Positions 30,285 through 39,346 of a stretch of DNA of 64,000 nt are shown here, piece after piece. Origin of the DNA: Microbulbifer sp. Q7 (GTDB taxonomy: Bacteria; Pseudomonadota; Gammaproteobacteria; Pseudomonadales; Cellvibrionaceae); the NCBI RefSeq assembly GCF_001639145.1, contig NZ_LROY01000002.1, forward strand, positions 1,458,501-1,522,500. The letters are read 5' to 3'. The first letter of the stretch is position 1. Each line of letters opens with the position of its first letter. Position numbers and translations under genes: made by a program. A model generated the notes under the pieces. That model did no database searches. It was not told the origin of the DNA and saw only the letters and a program-made list of their open reading frames with translations.

Positions 30285-30668
30285 TCAGTGCAACCTGCCG
30301 TGACGGGTGACCGGCGCCGGTGGTTCCGGCTCGTCGAAACCATGCGCCATGACAAAGTAATAGAGCACCTGCTCTTCGCCATCGGCTTCAGCCAACAGGT
30401 CAAAAATGACTTCATCTTTCTCCCCGCGCGTCATCCGCACAGAGCTGACCAGGCCCGACTCAATAAAAACTTCGCCGATAAAGCGCTTGCCCCGCACCAA
30501 CTGCACCAGCAATGTGGTGGCGTTTTCTTCGGTAAAGCGCCAATGGAAATCATCGTCGTCGTACAGAATGGAATCCGGTGTACCGGCGCGAAGGATGCAA
30601 TTGCAATGATCGGCCAGCCAGGGCCAAAAATCCTGCAGTGTCAGAGAATCTGTGTGCGGCATCGGCAA
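30285..30668 (-). CDS. Conserved small acidic protein of unknown function
   Basis: A 127-residue acidic protein that I do not recognise. It contains LTLQDFWPWLADHCNC, an acidic SILYDDDDFHWRF patch, and GEEQVLYYFVMAHGFDEPEPP near the C-terminus. No signal peptide or membrane segment is seen. It directly follows the flavodoxin gene: a TTG at 30668 abuts the flavodoxin stop with GAGG 5 nt upstream, and an ATG lies at 30662. The tight coupling suggests a role linked to flavodoxin, but this is only context. Confidence 0.75.
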   Translation of the reverse strand: MPMPHTDSLTLQDFWPWLADHCNCILRAGTPDSILYDDDDFHWRFTEENATTLLVQLVRGKRFIGEVFIESGLVSSVRMTRGEKDEVIFDLLAEADGEEQVLYYFVMAHGFDEPEPPAPVTRHGRLH

Positions 30669-31220
30669 TCAGTCCTCAAGCCGCGCGACGCTTTCAGCGC
30701 CGCCTTCCAGCCCAAATTCTTCCGCAATCTGCTCACACCAGTCATTCAGTCGGGCGCCCGTAAGCTCCTCCTGCTGGTCTTCGTCGATGCCAAGGCCCAC
30801 AAAAATATTCTGCCCCGGCACCTCTGCCTTGGATGCCTCGTACTCGTAGCCTGAAGTTGGCCAGTGGCCAATAATGGTGGCGCCGTTGGCCACAATCACA
30901 TCGTGCAGCATGCCCATGGCATCGAGGAAGTAATCGCCATAACCAAACTGGTCGCCGAGGCCAAACAGGGCGACGGTTTTACCGGTGAAGTCGATTTCCT
31001 GTACGTCTTCCCAGAAGTCCTCCCAATCGGACTGGATCTGGCCAAAGTCCCAGGTGGGAATACCAAAAATCAGTTGGTCATACTCACCAATCTCCAACTG
31101 GGTCACGTCGGCAATATCGTGAATATCCACCCGCTCCTCTCCCAGGCGTGCGGCGATACGCTGGGCGATGCCTTCGGTGTTACCTTCGTCACTACCGTAA
31201 AACAGGCCGATCTTGCTCAC
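30669..31220 (-). CDS. Flavodoxin (long-chain)
   Basis: An FMN-binding electron carrier of 183 residues. The phosphate loop reads GSDEGNTEGIA (residues 9-19), followed by GIPTWDFGQIQSDWEDF, which supplies the tryptophan stacking on the flavin, and GLGDQFGYGDYFLDAMG. The insertion in the last third makes it a long-chain form like FldA/FldB. The protein is strongly acidic, as expected. No Fur site is visible directly upstream. A small unknown gene follows without a gap. Confidence 0.93.
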   Translation of the reverse strand: MSKIGLFYGSDEGNTEGIAQRIAARLGEERVDIHDIADVTQLEIGEYDQLIFGIPTWDFGQIQSDWEDFWEDVQEIDFTGKTVALFGLGDQFGYGDYFLDAMGMLHDVIVANGATIIGHWPTSGYEYEASKAEVPGQNIFVGLGIDEDQQEELTGARLNDWCEQIAEEFGLEGGAESVARLED

Positions 31221-31365
31221 TGCTTCTCCTCAACTGCCAGATGCTCCCGCGAATCCAAATTGACCGCGGCAGGTTGCCGGGACGATACAGCGCCCGGTGG
31301 GGCGGCATTTTCCCAACAATAGCCGGGTACAGCAAGGTGCAGGCCCCGCGCACGGCAATCCACAC

Positions 31366-31390
31366 AAAAAAGCCCCGTGCGAGACGGGGC
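31366..31390 (-). terminator. Terminator of the Spy-like gene
   Basis: On the minus strand a 7-bp stem (GCCCCGT / ACGGGGC, 5-nt loop) is followed by six T residues. It lies about 72 nt past the stop of the Spy-like gene. Confidence 0.8.
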
Positions 31391-31461
31391 GTCAGGGAGT
31401 GCCTGCCAGCGGTTGGGGCAAACGCCAGCGAGCCGATCGGATGGTCAGCGCGGCTGATAGG

Positions 31462-31959
31462 TCAACCTTCGTCTTTCTTCCAGCGCTCCATGCGCTTCTC
31501 ATGGTGTGCCTTGCGCTCGGCCTTCATTTCCGCCAGTTTTACCCGCTGCTCGTCGGTCAGAATGGACTCGAACTGCACGCGCCTCTGGTGCATCCGCTGC
31601 ACTTTCTGGACTTCGAGCTGGCCGATTTTCGCGCCGAGCGCGTCGAGAGTTGCCTGATCAGCCCCCGCCTCGACGGCTTCACGCAACTGGTTGCGTGCCT
31701 CGCGCGCCGCCTGGCGCTGAGCCTTGCGCACTTCCCGTCCGGCCTCACGGTCGGCCTTCAGCTGTGCCTTCTGGCCCTCGGTCAGTTGCAGCTCTTCGGC
31801 CATGCGCTCGAACATTTTCTCCCGGTGGTGGCCGCCGCCGTGATGCGCTTTGTGCCCACGATGCCCTTCGCCGGCCTCCGGAAAGGCCAGTACCATGCCT
31901 GAAGTACTGAGAGCGGTGCCCAGGACCAGGCTACCTGCCAGTGCTTTCCATTTGTTCAT
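31462..31959 (-). CDS. Spy/CpxP-like periplasmic LTxxQ protein
   Basis: A 165-residue precursor with a signal peptide (1-25, ending GMVLAF), a histidine- and glycine-rich segment (about 30-47, a possible metal-binding stretch) and a long, charged helical body. Two LTxxQ-type motifs, LTEGQKAQL and LTDEQRVKL, are the mark of the Spy/CpxP family of periplasmic chaperones and Cpx-pathway repressors. The frame is open upstream, but the ATG at 31959 has AGGA in front and starts the signal peptide. It is divergent from the cpxR-like gene across a region with CpxR-type sites, so it is probably both a target and a modulator of that system. Confidence 0.85.
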   Translation of the reverse strand: MNKWKALAGSLVLGTALSTSGMVLAFPEAGEGHRGHKAHHGGGHHREKMFERMAEELQLTEGQKAQLKADREAGREVRKAQRQAAREARNQLREAVEAGADQATLDALGAKIGQLEVQKVQRMHQRRVQFESILTDEQRVKLAEMKAERKAHHEKRMERWKKDEG

Positions 31960-32267
31960 ATGTGATTCCTCAAGTGATGCCGATTGACGATACCGGCCGC
32001 CGGTATCCGTTCTTTCAACGATTGTTTCGCCGTATTGCCTCACTATCCGTTTGGCAATTCACGGCACGTGTTTCCCGAGTCGGTAGATGCATACTAGGCT
32101 CACACTCTGTAAACAGGGGATAACGGCGGTAAACATTTGTTAAGAACGGTAAAACGCGCAAAACCTTTCCCCGAAAACCCCTGGTCCTGCGCATATAATC
32201 CTTTCTCGGTACCAACCCCCACACAAACCCCACAAACAACCCCTAGTCAACGGATAACCGCACACCT
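31960..32267. promoter_or_regulatory. Divergent regulatory region, spy-like / cpxR
   Basis: A 308-bp region without a gene. Five pentamers matching the CpxR half-site lie at 32109-32153 (listed separately). On the plus strand TATAAT at 32194-32199 is a consensus -10 for the cpxR gene without a good -35, consistent with an activator-dependent promoter. Confidence 0.7.
32109..32153 (+). promoter_or_regulatory. Five tandem CpxR-type half-sites at 10-bp period
   Basis: Pentamers GTAAA (32109), GATAA (32119), GTAAA (32129), GTTAA (32139) and GTAAA (32149) follow each other with exactly 5 bp between them. The established E. coli CpxR site is GTAAA-N5-GTAAA, so this reads as a chain of overlapping sites on one face of the helix. 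It lies about 40 bp upstream of the cpxR -10 and 150 bp upstream of the spy-like start. CpxR autoregulation and spy activation are inferred. Confidence 0.8.
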
Positions 32268-32972
32268 ATGAGCCATATCCTGCTGGTCGACGACGACACC
32301 GAACTGACAGAACTGCTGGAAGAGTTTCTTGTTGGGGAGGGCTTTGAAGTAACCGTAGCCAATGATGGCGGCCGCGGTCTTGAGCTGGCCCGCAGCCAGC
32401 CCTTCGATGCCCTGGTGCTGGACGTAATGCTGCCAGTACACAATGGCTTCGATGTGTTGCGGAAGCTGCGTGAGGATGCCGGTAACCCGGGGCACTCGCT
32501 GCCAGTGGTAATGCTGACCGCCAAGGGTGACACGGTAGACCGTATTGTCGGCCTCGAAATGGGGGCCGACGACTATCTGCCCAAGCCCTGCAACCCCCGC
32601 GAGCTGGCCGCACGGCTGCGCGCCATTCTGCGGCGCGGGCGCACCGAAGTAGAAGCAAATGACGACAATCTCACCAGCGGCCCCCTGCGCCTTCTGCCCC
32701 GAGAGCATCAGTGCTTCTGGGATGACCAGAGCGTCGGCCTGACCGGCGCAGAGTTTTCCGTACTCCGGGTGCTGGTCGAAAACGCTGGCGAGGTAGTCAG
32801 TAAAGAAGTGCTCACCGAGCAGGCGCTGGGGCGGAAACTGATGCCCTACGATCGCTCCATTGATGTCCACGTCAGCAATATCCGCAAGAAACTCGCTGAG
32901 CAAGGTGCCAGCCGCGACTTGATCATCAATATCCGCGGCGCCGGGTATATGCTCACGCGCAGCCAGGGATAG
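32268..32972 (+). CDS. cpxR: CpxR-like response regulator (OmpR family)
   Basis: A 234-residue regulator with a receiver domain (1-120) and a winged-helix domain (about 135-232). The phosphorylation site is D52 in ALVLDVMLP; the acidic pocket is VDDD at 7-10, and the conserved lysine lies in DYLPKPCNPRELAARLRAILRR, which closely follows CpxR except for a cysteine where E. coli has phenylalanine. The C-terminal RSIDVHVSNIRKKL is the recognition-helix region. It is paired with a CpxA-like kinase 8-11 nt downstream and divergent from a spy/cpxP-like gene, which supports the Cpx assignment. Confidence 0.88.
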   Translation: MSHILLVDDDTELTELLEEFLVGEGFEVTVANDGGRGLELARSQPFDALVLDVMLPVHNGFDVLRKLREDAGNPGHSLPVVMLTAKGDTVDRIVGLEMGADDYLPKPCNPRELAARLRAILRRGRTEVEANDDNLTSGPLRLLPREHQCFWDDQSVGLTGAEFSVLRVLVENAGEVVSKEVLTEQALGRKLMPYDRSIDVHVSNIRKKLAEQGASRDLIINIRGAGYMLTRSQG

Positions 32973-32983
32973 AAGGACGGGTG

Positions 32984-34357
32984 ATGAGTAGTCTTTTTGG
33001 GCGAATCTTTTTTGGGGCCTGGCTTACCGCGGTAATTATGGTGCTGGCCGCCGTATATATTACTCACATACGCGAGTTTGGGGATCCGGCGCAGCAAGAT
33101 CGCTGGGAAGGTCCGGCGCTGTTCCGTGAAATTACCCGCAACCTCCGTATGACGCGCCGCCACGGCACCGAACACTTCCGCCACTGGCTGGAGCGCCAGC
33201 CGGACGATGTGCGCAACAGGATCTTTGCCATCGACCGCGACGGGGCAGAAATCCTCGCGCGCCCTATTCCTCAATCCATGGCCCCGCTGTTCGGCGCACT
33301 CAATTATCGCAATCGCGAGGCCCACGGTTTGGTGGATAAAAAACCCAGTGTGGGATTTTTTGTGCCCCAGCGCGGCACCGACAATCTTCGTGTGGTCTTC
33401 ATTGCCGGCAAAAGCAAAGGCGAGCTGTTACTGCGCTTCATCCTGCGTAGCTTCTGGCCAATTCTGGTGCTCGCCACCCTGGCGTCGGGGCTCGCCTGTT
33501 ATTGGCTGGCCCGCTACCTGAGCAAGCCCCTAGACAATCTGCGGGTTGCCACTCGTCGGGTGGCTGCCGGAGACCTGAGCTACCGGGTCACACCCACCTT
33601 GCGCGGCCACGGCCGAGAGCTGGGCGAGCTGGCGGCAGATTTCGATTCCATGACTGCCCAACTGCAGGAGTCCATGGGCGAACAACGCCGGCTGATCAAG
33701 GATGTATCCCACGAACTCCGCTCTCCGCTGGCGCGCCTGCAGGTGGCCCTGGGTATCGCACGCCAGAAAAATGTACAGGCACTGGACCCGGAACTGGACA
33801 AAATCGGCAAGGCCGCGGATTACCTGGAAGACATCATCGCAGACATACTGTCGCTGCCCGTCAGTGGCAGTGATGAGCGCCCTCTGGACGACGTGGTGGA
33901 AATCAACAGCCTGCTCGCCGCACTGACTGACGACCTGAAAGACGAAGCCCGTGAAAAAAGTGTGCGTTTCGATACCCGCAGCGACGATCTCGAACTACTG
34001 GTAGCCACCCGCGGCAGCTCGCTCACCGCCGCCCTGGAAAACATTCTGCGCAATGCCATCAAGTACAGTGAGGTGGGCGGTCGTATCGCGGTGGAAATCG
34101 AGCACGCCGATGGCCAGTGCAGCGTTCAGGTTACCGACTCCGGCAACGGCGTACCCGATTCCGAGTTACAGGCCATCTTTCGGCCCTTCTACCGCACCGA
34201 TGAAGCCCGCAGCCGTGAAAGCGGCGGCTTTGGCCTCGGACTGGCCATCGCCCAGCGCACCGTTGCCCAGCACCACGGTTCAATTGAAGCCTTCAATGTT
34301 CCTGACGCGGGCCTCGGGATTCGCGTGACCTTACCGCTGCTCGACAATACCTTTTGA
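32984..34357 (+). CDS. cpxA: CpxA-like sensor histidine kinase
   Basis: A membrane kinase of 457 residues with two membrane segments (about 7-27 and 152-174), a periplasmic domain between them, a HAMP domain (about 175-230; LARYLSKPLDNLRVATRRVAAGDLSYRV), a HisKA domain with the phosphoacceptor H243 in DVSHELRSPLARL and a HATPase domain (N box NILRNAIKYS, G boxes DSGNGVPD and GGFGLGLAIA). A GTG at 32981 is an alternative start one codon earlier; AGAAGGA lies just upstream. It forms an operon with cpxR. The periplasmic domain is only loosely recognisable, so the name rests on HAMP/HisKA similarity and context. Confidence 0.85.
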   Translation: MSSLFGRIFFGAWLTAVIMVLAAVYITHIREFGDPAQQDRWEGPALFREITRNLRMTRRHGTEHFRHWLERQPDDVRNRIFAIDRDGAEILARPIPQSMAPLFGALNYRNREAHGLVDKKPSVGFFVPQRGTDNLRVVFIAGKSKGELLLRFILRSFWPILVLATLASGLACYWLARYLSKPLDNLRVATRRVAAGDLSYRVTPTLRGHGRELGELAADFDSMTAQLQESMGEQRRLIKDVSHELRSPLARLQVALGIARQKNVQALDPELDKIGKAADYLEDIIADILSLPVSGSDERPLDDVVEINSLLAALTDDLKDEAREKSVRFDTRSDDLELLVATRGSSLTAALENILRNAIKYSEVGGRIAVEIEHADGQCSVQVTDSGNGVPDSELQAIFRPFYRTDEARSRESGGFGLGLAIAQRTVAQHHGSIEAFNVPDAGLGIRVTLPLLDNTF

Positions 34358-34480
34358 GGAGTCTGGCAGAACACCGTGCTTTGAAACAGCGCTGCTGGCG
34401 AACGGTCGCACCAACCAGTACACTCGCAGAACATCGATGTACTCGCTGCCGCCTTCGACGATGAGGGCGGAACACAGAAC

Positions 34481-34499
34481 GCCGCCCGCGGCGGGCGGC
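34481..34499. other. GC palindrome after cpxA
   Basis: A perfect 9-bp inverted repeat around a single central base (GCCGCCCGC-G-GCGGGCGGC), between cpxA and the SRPBCC gene. No T-tract follows. It may form a strong RNA hairpin that partly separates the two genes. Confidence 0.4.
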
Positions 34500-34528
34500 A
34501 TCCGCGGAACTGACTGGGGGAAGCCATC

Positions 34529-35236
34529 GTGCGCTGGTTACTGTACATACTCATATTTATCGCCCTGCTGGTGCTTGCCGGCTTTCTTTTTCCACGCGTA
34601 GCGACCACTGAACGCAGTGTCTACATTGCTGAGCCACCACAAGTGGTATTCCCCTACCTGAACAATTTCCGCAACTTCAACAAGTGGTCCCCCTGGTACC
34701 AGATAGATCCGGGTACCGAATATACCTACGAGGGTTTCCCGGAAGGCAATGGCGCAGTGATGAAGTGGACCAGCGACGACCCAAGTGTCGGCAACGGATC
34801 CCAGACAATCACCGCCAGCGAACCCTACTCGCGGGTCGCCACCGATCTCGATTTTGGCAGCCAGGGAAAGGCCAAGGCCGAGTTCACCCTGCAACCACAG
34901 GGTAGCGGTACCAATGTGACCTGGTCTTTCGCGTCAGAAATGGGCGGCAGCCCCATCGGTCGCTGGATGGGGTTACTGGTTTCCCGAATGGTCGGAGAAT
35001 CCTATGCGCAGGGCTTGCAGAAACTGAAAACCGTGGTGGAACAAGAAGCCGGTAACGCCGGCCAAGATGGGCCCGATACGGCTGTACCTGCGCCAACCCC
35101 CTCAGAGCCCGGCACACTGGAACCTGAGAATGTCGACCCGGATATGGAAAACCAGATCATCGAGGGCGACGACATTGAACAGCCAGACACCGACGGGGAT
35201 GCACTGGAAGACTTCGATCAGGAAGAACAACCCTGA
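34529..35236 (+). CDS. SRPBCC-family membrane-anchored protein
   Basis: A 235-residue protein with one N-terminal membrane segment (about 3-22), an SRPBCC (START-like, polyketide cyclase type) domain (about 28-175; SVYIAEPPQVVFPYLNNFRN and KWSPWYQIDP) and a long acidic tail (about 180-235). SRPBCC domains bind hydrophobic ligands; the ligand here is unknown. The start is a GTG at 34529 with GGGGG just upstream. It lies 171 nt after cpxA, so it could be a distal member of the cpx transcript. Confidence 0.85.
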   Translation: MRWLLYILIFIALLVLAGFLFPRVATTERSVYIAEPPQVVFPYLNNFRNFNKWSPWYQIDPGTEYTYEGFPEGNGAVMKWTSDDPSVGNGSQTITASEPYSRVATDLDFGSQGKAKAEFTLQPQGSGTNVTWSFASEMGGSPIGRWMGLLVSRMVGESYAQGLQKLKTVVEQEAGNAGQDGPDTAVPAPTPSEPGTLEPENVDPDMENQIIEGDDIEQPDTDGDALEDFDQEEQP

Positions 35237-35271
35237 CAACCCGAGCAAACCTGCCGGGAAAATTTCCAGAC

Positions 35272-35303
35272 ACAAAAAAGGCAGCCTGAGCTGCCTTTTT
35301 TGT
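35272..35303. terminator. Bidirectional terminator between SRPBCC gene and rluB
   Basis: An 8-bp stem (AAGGCAGC / GCTGCCTT, 4-nt loop) with A-run and T-run flanks serves both convergent transcripts. Confidence 0.85.
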
Positions 35304-35325
35304 TGCCGCACGAAAAGCTTGAAAA

Positions 35326-36414
35326 CTACCGCCCTCGACGGGAAGGCTTCACACTGCTTTTCTTCGCCGGACCTTTTCCACGTGCATCCTTCCCCCGCGT
35401 ATCCTTTCCTCGGGCTTCCTTCCCTCGCGTCTCGTTTCCGCGCAGGTCTTTGCGCCCCCGGGGTTCCTTTTCGTGAGTGACCTTGGCTGAGGCACCTTTT
35501 GCCGAAGTACTTTTCCCTGCGCTACTCGTTGCCGCAACGGATTTGCCAGACGCACTTTTGACCGGCGCCCTGGCACTTGCGGGGGCTGGCGATTTACGCA
35601 ATTTCCGCCGCTGGCGCTGCAGCGTTTCCTTTTCGGCCTGCGTCAGTGGCCGCTGCCCCAGCTTTGGCAGCCCGGCAGTTACGCAGAGGTCATCAATTTC
35701 CTTCGGCTCCATTTCGACCCATTGGCCGACCCGTACATGTGATGGGATAAACACACTGCCGTAGCGCACGCGCTTCAGGCGGCTCACCCGCACACCCTGG
35801 GCCTCCCACAGACGCCGTACCTCACGGTTACGCCCTTCCATCACGACACAGTAGAACCAGCGGTTGGTACCTTCACCACCACTTTCCACGATATCCGTGA
35901 ACCGCGCCTGGCCATCATCCAGCAACACCCCTTTGGTGAGGCGCTTCTTCATTTCATCGTCCACCTGCCCCTGAATACGCACCAGGTACTCGCGGTCGAT
36001 TACCGAAGAAGGGTGCATCAGCTTGTTGGCCAGCTCACCGCTATTGGTGAACAGCAACAACCCGCTGGTATTGAAGTCCAGGCGACCCACAGAAATCCAG
36101 CGCCCGCTCTTCAGGCGCGGCAGCCGGTCATAAACCGTGGGGCGCCCTTCCGGGTCGTGGCGGGAACAGATTTCGCCGATCGGCTTGTTGTACAAAATAA
36201 CGCGCAGGCGGTTTTCTTCACCGCCCGGCAAGCGCTTGCCATCAAACTCCACAAGATCATCATCGGTGACCCGCTCGCCCAATCCGGCGACTTCACCATT
36301 GACGGTGACCCGCCCGGCTTCGATAGCACGCTCCATTTCCCGGCGCGAACCAAGACCCGCGCGGGCCAATACTTTTTGCAGTTTTTCGCCCGCTGGCGCT
36401 GCGTCATTACTCAT
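35326..36414 (-). CDS. rluB: 23S rRNA pseudouridine(2605) synthase RluB with long basic tail
   Basis: RluB makes pseudouridine 2605 of 23S rRNA. The 362-residue protein has an N-terminal S4 RNA-binding domain (about 10-60; [19 protein letters not shown]) and the RsuA-type catalytic domain with the active-site aspartate in [14 protein letters not shown]. Beyond about residue 260 it has a tail of roughly 100 residues rich in K, R, S, A and G, ending in degenerate [17 protein letters not shown] units. The start overlaps the scpB stop by 4 nt. It is the last gene of rnm-yciO-scpA-scpB-rluB. Confidence 0.95.
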   Translation of the reverse strand: MSNDAAPAGEKLQKVLARAGLGSRREMERAIEAGRVTVNGEVAGLGERVTDDDLVEFDGKRLPGGEENRLRVILYNKPIGEICSRHDPEGRPTVYDRLPRLKSGRWISVGRLDFNTSGLLLFTNSGELANKLMHPSSVIDREYLVRIQGQVDDEMKKRLTKGVLLDDGQARFTDIVESGGEGTNRWFYCVVMEGRNREVRRLWEAQGVRVSRLKRVRYGSVFIPSHVRVGQWVEMEPKEIDDLCVTAGLPKLGQRPLTQAEKETLQRQRRKLRKSPAPASARAPVKSASGKSVAATSSAGKSTSAKGASAKVTHEKEPRGRKDLRGNETRGKEARGKDTRGKDARGKGPAKKSSVKPSRRGR

Positions 36415-37412
36415 GAATTGAGGTTTTCCGGGGATTTGTTTTCATCTTCATCGCTGCATTGCTGCTCGGGTAATTCCTCTGCGGCCGCCGTTTCATCCGG
36501 TTGCTCCGCCAGAGGTTGGCCCTGGTCTGTGGGTTGCAGGTCTGCCTCGATTTGCTGGCTTTCCGCAGTCACCTCGAAATCCTCGCCCACTGGGTCGTGC
36601 AATGGGTCGAGATCGGCTTGCGGGTCTTCCGCTTCTTCAGGGTAGCCTTCCGCTAAGGGCTGCTGAACGTTTTCTGCTTCTGTATCTGCATCCGGGGATT
36701 CGCCGCGGCCTGCCTCGTCGATTTCTTCGCCAGAAACCTGCACCGCATCGCGCTCGCTCTGCAGATCGTCGCCGCCTGCGCCATCCGCAGTGGCCTGACT
36801 GCCGTCCTCTGCACCCTCGGCTTCAGCCGACTCCGCCGGAGCCTCGCCCTCACCGAGATCGAGTGCCGCATTCAGGCTATCAATATCGCGAATTTCCGCC
36901 AGCGTCGGCAGGTCATCCAGGCTCTTCAGATTGAAGTAGTCGAGAAACTCTCTGGTGGTCGCATACAGCGCCGGCTTGCCCGGCACGTCACGGTGTCCAA
37001 CCACCTTGATCCAATTGCGCTCTGAAAGGCTTTTCACGATATGCGAACTCACCGCCACACCGCGAATTTCCTCAATGTCGCCACGGGTAATAGGCTGGCG
37101 ATAAGCAATGATCGCGAGTGTTTCCAGTGTGGCACGGGAATACTTCTGGGGCTTTTCTTCCCAGAGTTTGTTCACCCAGGGTGCCAGGTCCTCGGGCACC
37201 TGAAAGCGCCAGCCACTGGCTACCTGCTTGAGTTCGAAACCGCGCTCCGCACAGTTCTCGGAGATCTGCTCCAGTACTTCACGCAGCGCAGCTTTTTCTG
37301 GCCGCTCGCCCTCCTCGATCAGGGCAAGCAAGCGGTCCTCCGACAGCGGCTGCGCCGCTGCCAGCAATGCGCCTTCAACAATCCGGCGCAGTAGTTCCGG
37401 GGCAATAGTCAT
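36411..37412 (-). CDS. scpB: Segregation and condensation protein B with acidic tail
   Basis: ScpB is the winged-helix kite protein that dimerises and binds ScpA and SMC in chromosome condensation. The conserved core covers about residues 1-180 ([41 protein letters not shown]). The remaining 150 residues are low-complexity and very acidic (D, E, A, G, Q), so the protein is 333 residues against about 200 for the B. subtilis form. It is 17 nt after scpA and overlaps rluB. Confidence 0.94.
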   Translation of the reverse strand: MTIAPELLRRIVEGALLAAAQPLSEDRLLALIEEGERPEKAALREVLEQISENCAERGFELKQVASGWRFQVPEDLAPWVNKLWEEKPQKYSRATLETLAIIAYRQPITRGDIEEIRGVAVSSHIVKSLSERNWIKVVGHRDVPGKPALYATTREFLDYFNLKSLDDLPTLAEIRDIDSLNAALDLGEGEAPAESAEAEGAEDGSQATADGAGGDDLQSERDAVQVSGEEIDEAGRGESPDADTEAENVQQPLAEGYPEEAEDPQADLDPLHDPVGEDFEVTAESQQIEADLQPTDQGQPLAEQPDETAAAEELPEQQCSDEDENKSPENLNS

Positions 37413-37429
37413 CTAATTGCGTTCACTTA

Positions 37430-38701
37430 CTATTGGCTAAACAGCGACGGGGCTGGTTCAGCTTCGGGTTCTTGTTCGCTATCCGCTGCCGACGTAGCGG
37501 GCACCTCGACGTCGGCGGAGCCATCCGCCTCTAAAGTGCCATCCGTCTCGACAGAGTCATCAGCTTCTAAAAAGTCATCAGACCCCGCAGGGCCATCAAG
37601 GTCTATATCGTCGCCCTCGGCATCGTCAATTTCGGAGTCCATACGCCCCTCATCGTCGCCTTCGTCATCGGACGGCTGTTCTACCTCGCCCCGTGCACGC
37701 ACATGAATCGGGCCAAAAGGATCATTTTGAACCAGTTCCAGCAGGGACTCTTTTACGAGCTCCATGACGGCAAGGAAGGTAACCACAACCCCCAACCGCC
37801 CCTCTTCGGCACGAAACAGGCTGACAAAGGGTACAAACTGGCGGTGGCGTATCTTGTCCAGCACCTGGGTCATGCGCTCGCGGGTGGAGAGTTTTTCTTT
37901 CTCTACCTGGTGGCTCTCAAACATGTCCGCGCGACGCAGCACATCGGCGAGCGCCACCAGCACTTCTTTCAGGTCCACTTCCGGCTCTGGGCGGGTAAGC
38001 TTGCGATCGGGGCCTGCGGCGCTGGCCTGATGGATTTCACGGCCCATACGCGGCAGCGCGTCCACATCTTCCGCGGCCGTTTTAAAGCGCTCGTACTCCT
38101 GCAGGCGCCGGATCAAGGCGGCGCGAGGGTCTTCGCCTTCCTCTTCTTCCGCCTCCGGTGGGCGAGGCAGCAGCATGCGAGACTTGATCTCCGCCAGCAT
38201 GGCCGCCATCACCAGGTATTCCGCCGCCAGCTCGAAGCGTATGGCCGTCATCATGTCCACGTAGGTCATGTACTGGCGCGTGATATCCGCAACATTGATT
38301 TCGAGAATATCGAGGTTTTGGCGGCGAATCAGATAGAGCAGCAGGTCGAGGGGGCCTTCGAAAGCCTCAAGAATGACTTCCAGGGCGTCCGGTGGGATAT
38401 ACAGATCGCTCGGGAGATCGGTAAACGCCTTGCCTTCCACCATGGCAAACGGCATTTCCCCCTGGCGGGGCCCCGGCGTTCCTGGGGACTCAGCCGGGCT
38501 TTGCTGCGCGGTGGTATCGCTTTCAGCGGGCGCTTCGGTTCCGTTCCCGGCTTCAGCGTGCTCCGCCTCGACGACGGTCTCACCAGGACCGGAAAGGGTT
38601 TCACCCACGGCATCGTCACCACCACCAGCCTCAGCCGGGGCGACCGCGATCGCTTCTTCTACTTCTTCACTGGACACACTGCAGTCCTTCGGCAAAACCA
38701 A
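37430..38701 (-). CDS. scpA: Segregation and condensation protein A with acidic extensions
   Basis: ScpA is the kleisin subunit of the SMC-ScpAB complex. The core runs from about residue 95 to 350 (EAFEGPLDLLLYLIRRQNLDILEI; YLVMAAMLAEIKSRMLLPRP). It is flanked by an N-terminal acidic/alanine-rich extension of about 85 residues and a C-terminal acidic tail of about 70 residues (many D and E, ending PSLFSQ). The N-terminal methionine could lie further in (for example MPFAMVEG near residue 83), which would remove the extension; codon use does not decide this for me. Confidence 0.92.
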   Translation of the reverse strand: MVLPKDCSVSSEEVEEAIAVAPAEAGGGDDAVGETLSGPGETVVEAEHAEAGNGTEAPAESDTTAQQSPAESPGTPGPRQGEMPFAMVEGKAFTDLPSDLYIPPDALEVILEAFEGPLDLLLYLIRRQNLDILEINVADITRQYMTYVDMMTAIRFELAAEYLVMAAMLAEIKSRMLLPRPPEAEEEEGEDPRAALIRRLQEYERFKTAAEDVDALPRMGREIHQASAAGPDRKLTRPEPEVDLKEVLVALADVLRRADMFESHQVEKEKLSTRERMTQVLDKIRHRQFVPFVSLFRAEEGRLGVVVTFLAVMELVKESLLELVQNDPFGPIHVRARGEVEQPSDDEGDDEGRMDSEIDDAEGDDIDLDGPAGSDDFLEADDSVETDGTLEADGSADVEVPATSAADSEQEPEAEPAPSLFSQ

Positions 38702-38722
38702 ACGGGCGATTATACATCAGTG

Positions 38723-39346
38723 TCAGCCGAGAATTTCATCAATCGCACCGCAGCCCTGACGCACCAGTACCGCCTCGTCGCCGGTGAGATCAACCACCGT
38801 TGTGGCTTCCAGGCCGCAGAATCCGCCGTCAATCACCAGCTCGACCTGATGCTCCAGAGTTTCGCGGATATCGTAGGGGTCCGTAAGGGGCTGCTCGTCA
38901 CCGGGCATGATGAGACTGCAGCTCATCAGGGGTTCACCCAGCTCCGCAATCAACCCCTGCACAATGGCGTTATCCGGCACCCGCAAGCCAATGGTCTTGC
39001 GCTTCGGGTGCAACAGGCGGCGCGGCACCTCGGAGGTGGCCGGCATGATGAACGTATAGGGCCCGGGAGTGTGGTTCTTCAGCAGGCGAAACATCTGGTT
39101 GTCCACCTTGGCGTAGCTGGCCAGCTCAGACAGGTCCCGGCACATAAGGGTGAAGTTATGGTTTTTATCCAGCTGACGCAGGGCGCGGATACGCTCCACC
39201 GCCAGTTTGTCCCCCAACCGACAACCAATGGCATAGGCCGAGTCGGTCGGAAACACGATGACACCACCCGCGGAAATGATATCGGCCGCCTGGGTAATCA
39301 GACGAGACTGAGGATTATCCGGGTGAATCTGGAAGAACTGCGCCAC
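38723..39346 (-). CDS. yciO: YciO-family Sua5/TsaC-like protein
   Basis: A 207-residue protein of the YrdC/Sua5 fold, which in the Sua5/TsaC branch makes threonylcarbamoyl-AMP for the t6A tRNA modification. The N-terminal AGGVIVFPTDSAYAIGCRL and the RLPVDNA-type stretch TIGLRVPDNAIVQGLI fit YciO more than TsaC. YciO's own activity is less certain. It precedes scpA by 21 nt in the conserved rnm-yciO-scpA-scpB-rluB order. Confidence 0.92.
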   Translation of the reverse strand: MAQFFQIHPDNPQSRLITQAADIISAGGVIVFPTDSAYAIGCRLGDKLAVERIRALRQLDKNHNFTLMCRDLSELASYAKVDNQMFRLLKNHTPGPYTFIMPATSEVPRRLLHPKRKTIGLRVPDNAIVQGLIAELGEPLMSCSLIMPGDEQPLTDPYDIRETLEHQVELVIDGGFCGLEATTVVDLTGDEAVLVRQGCGAIDEILG

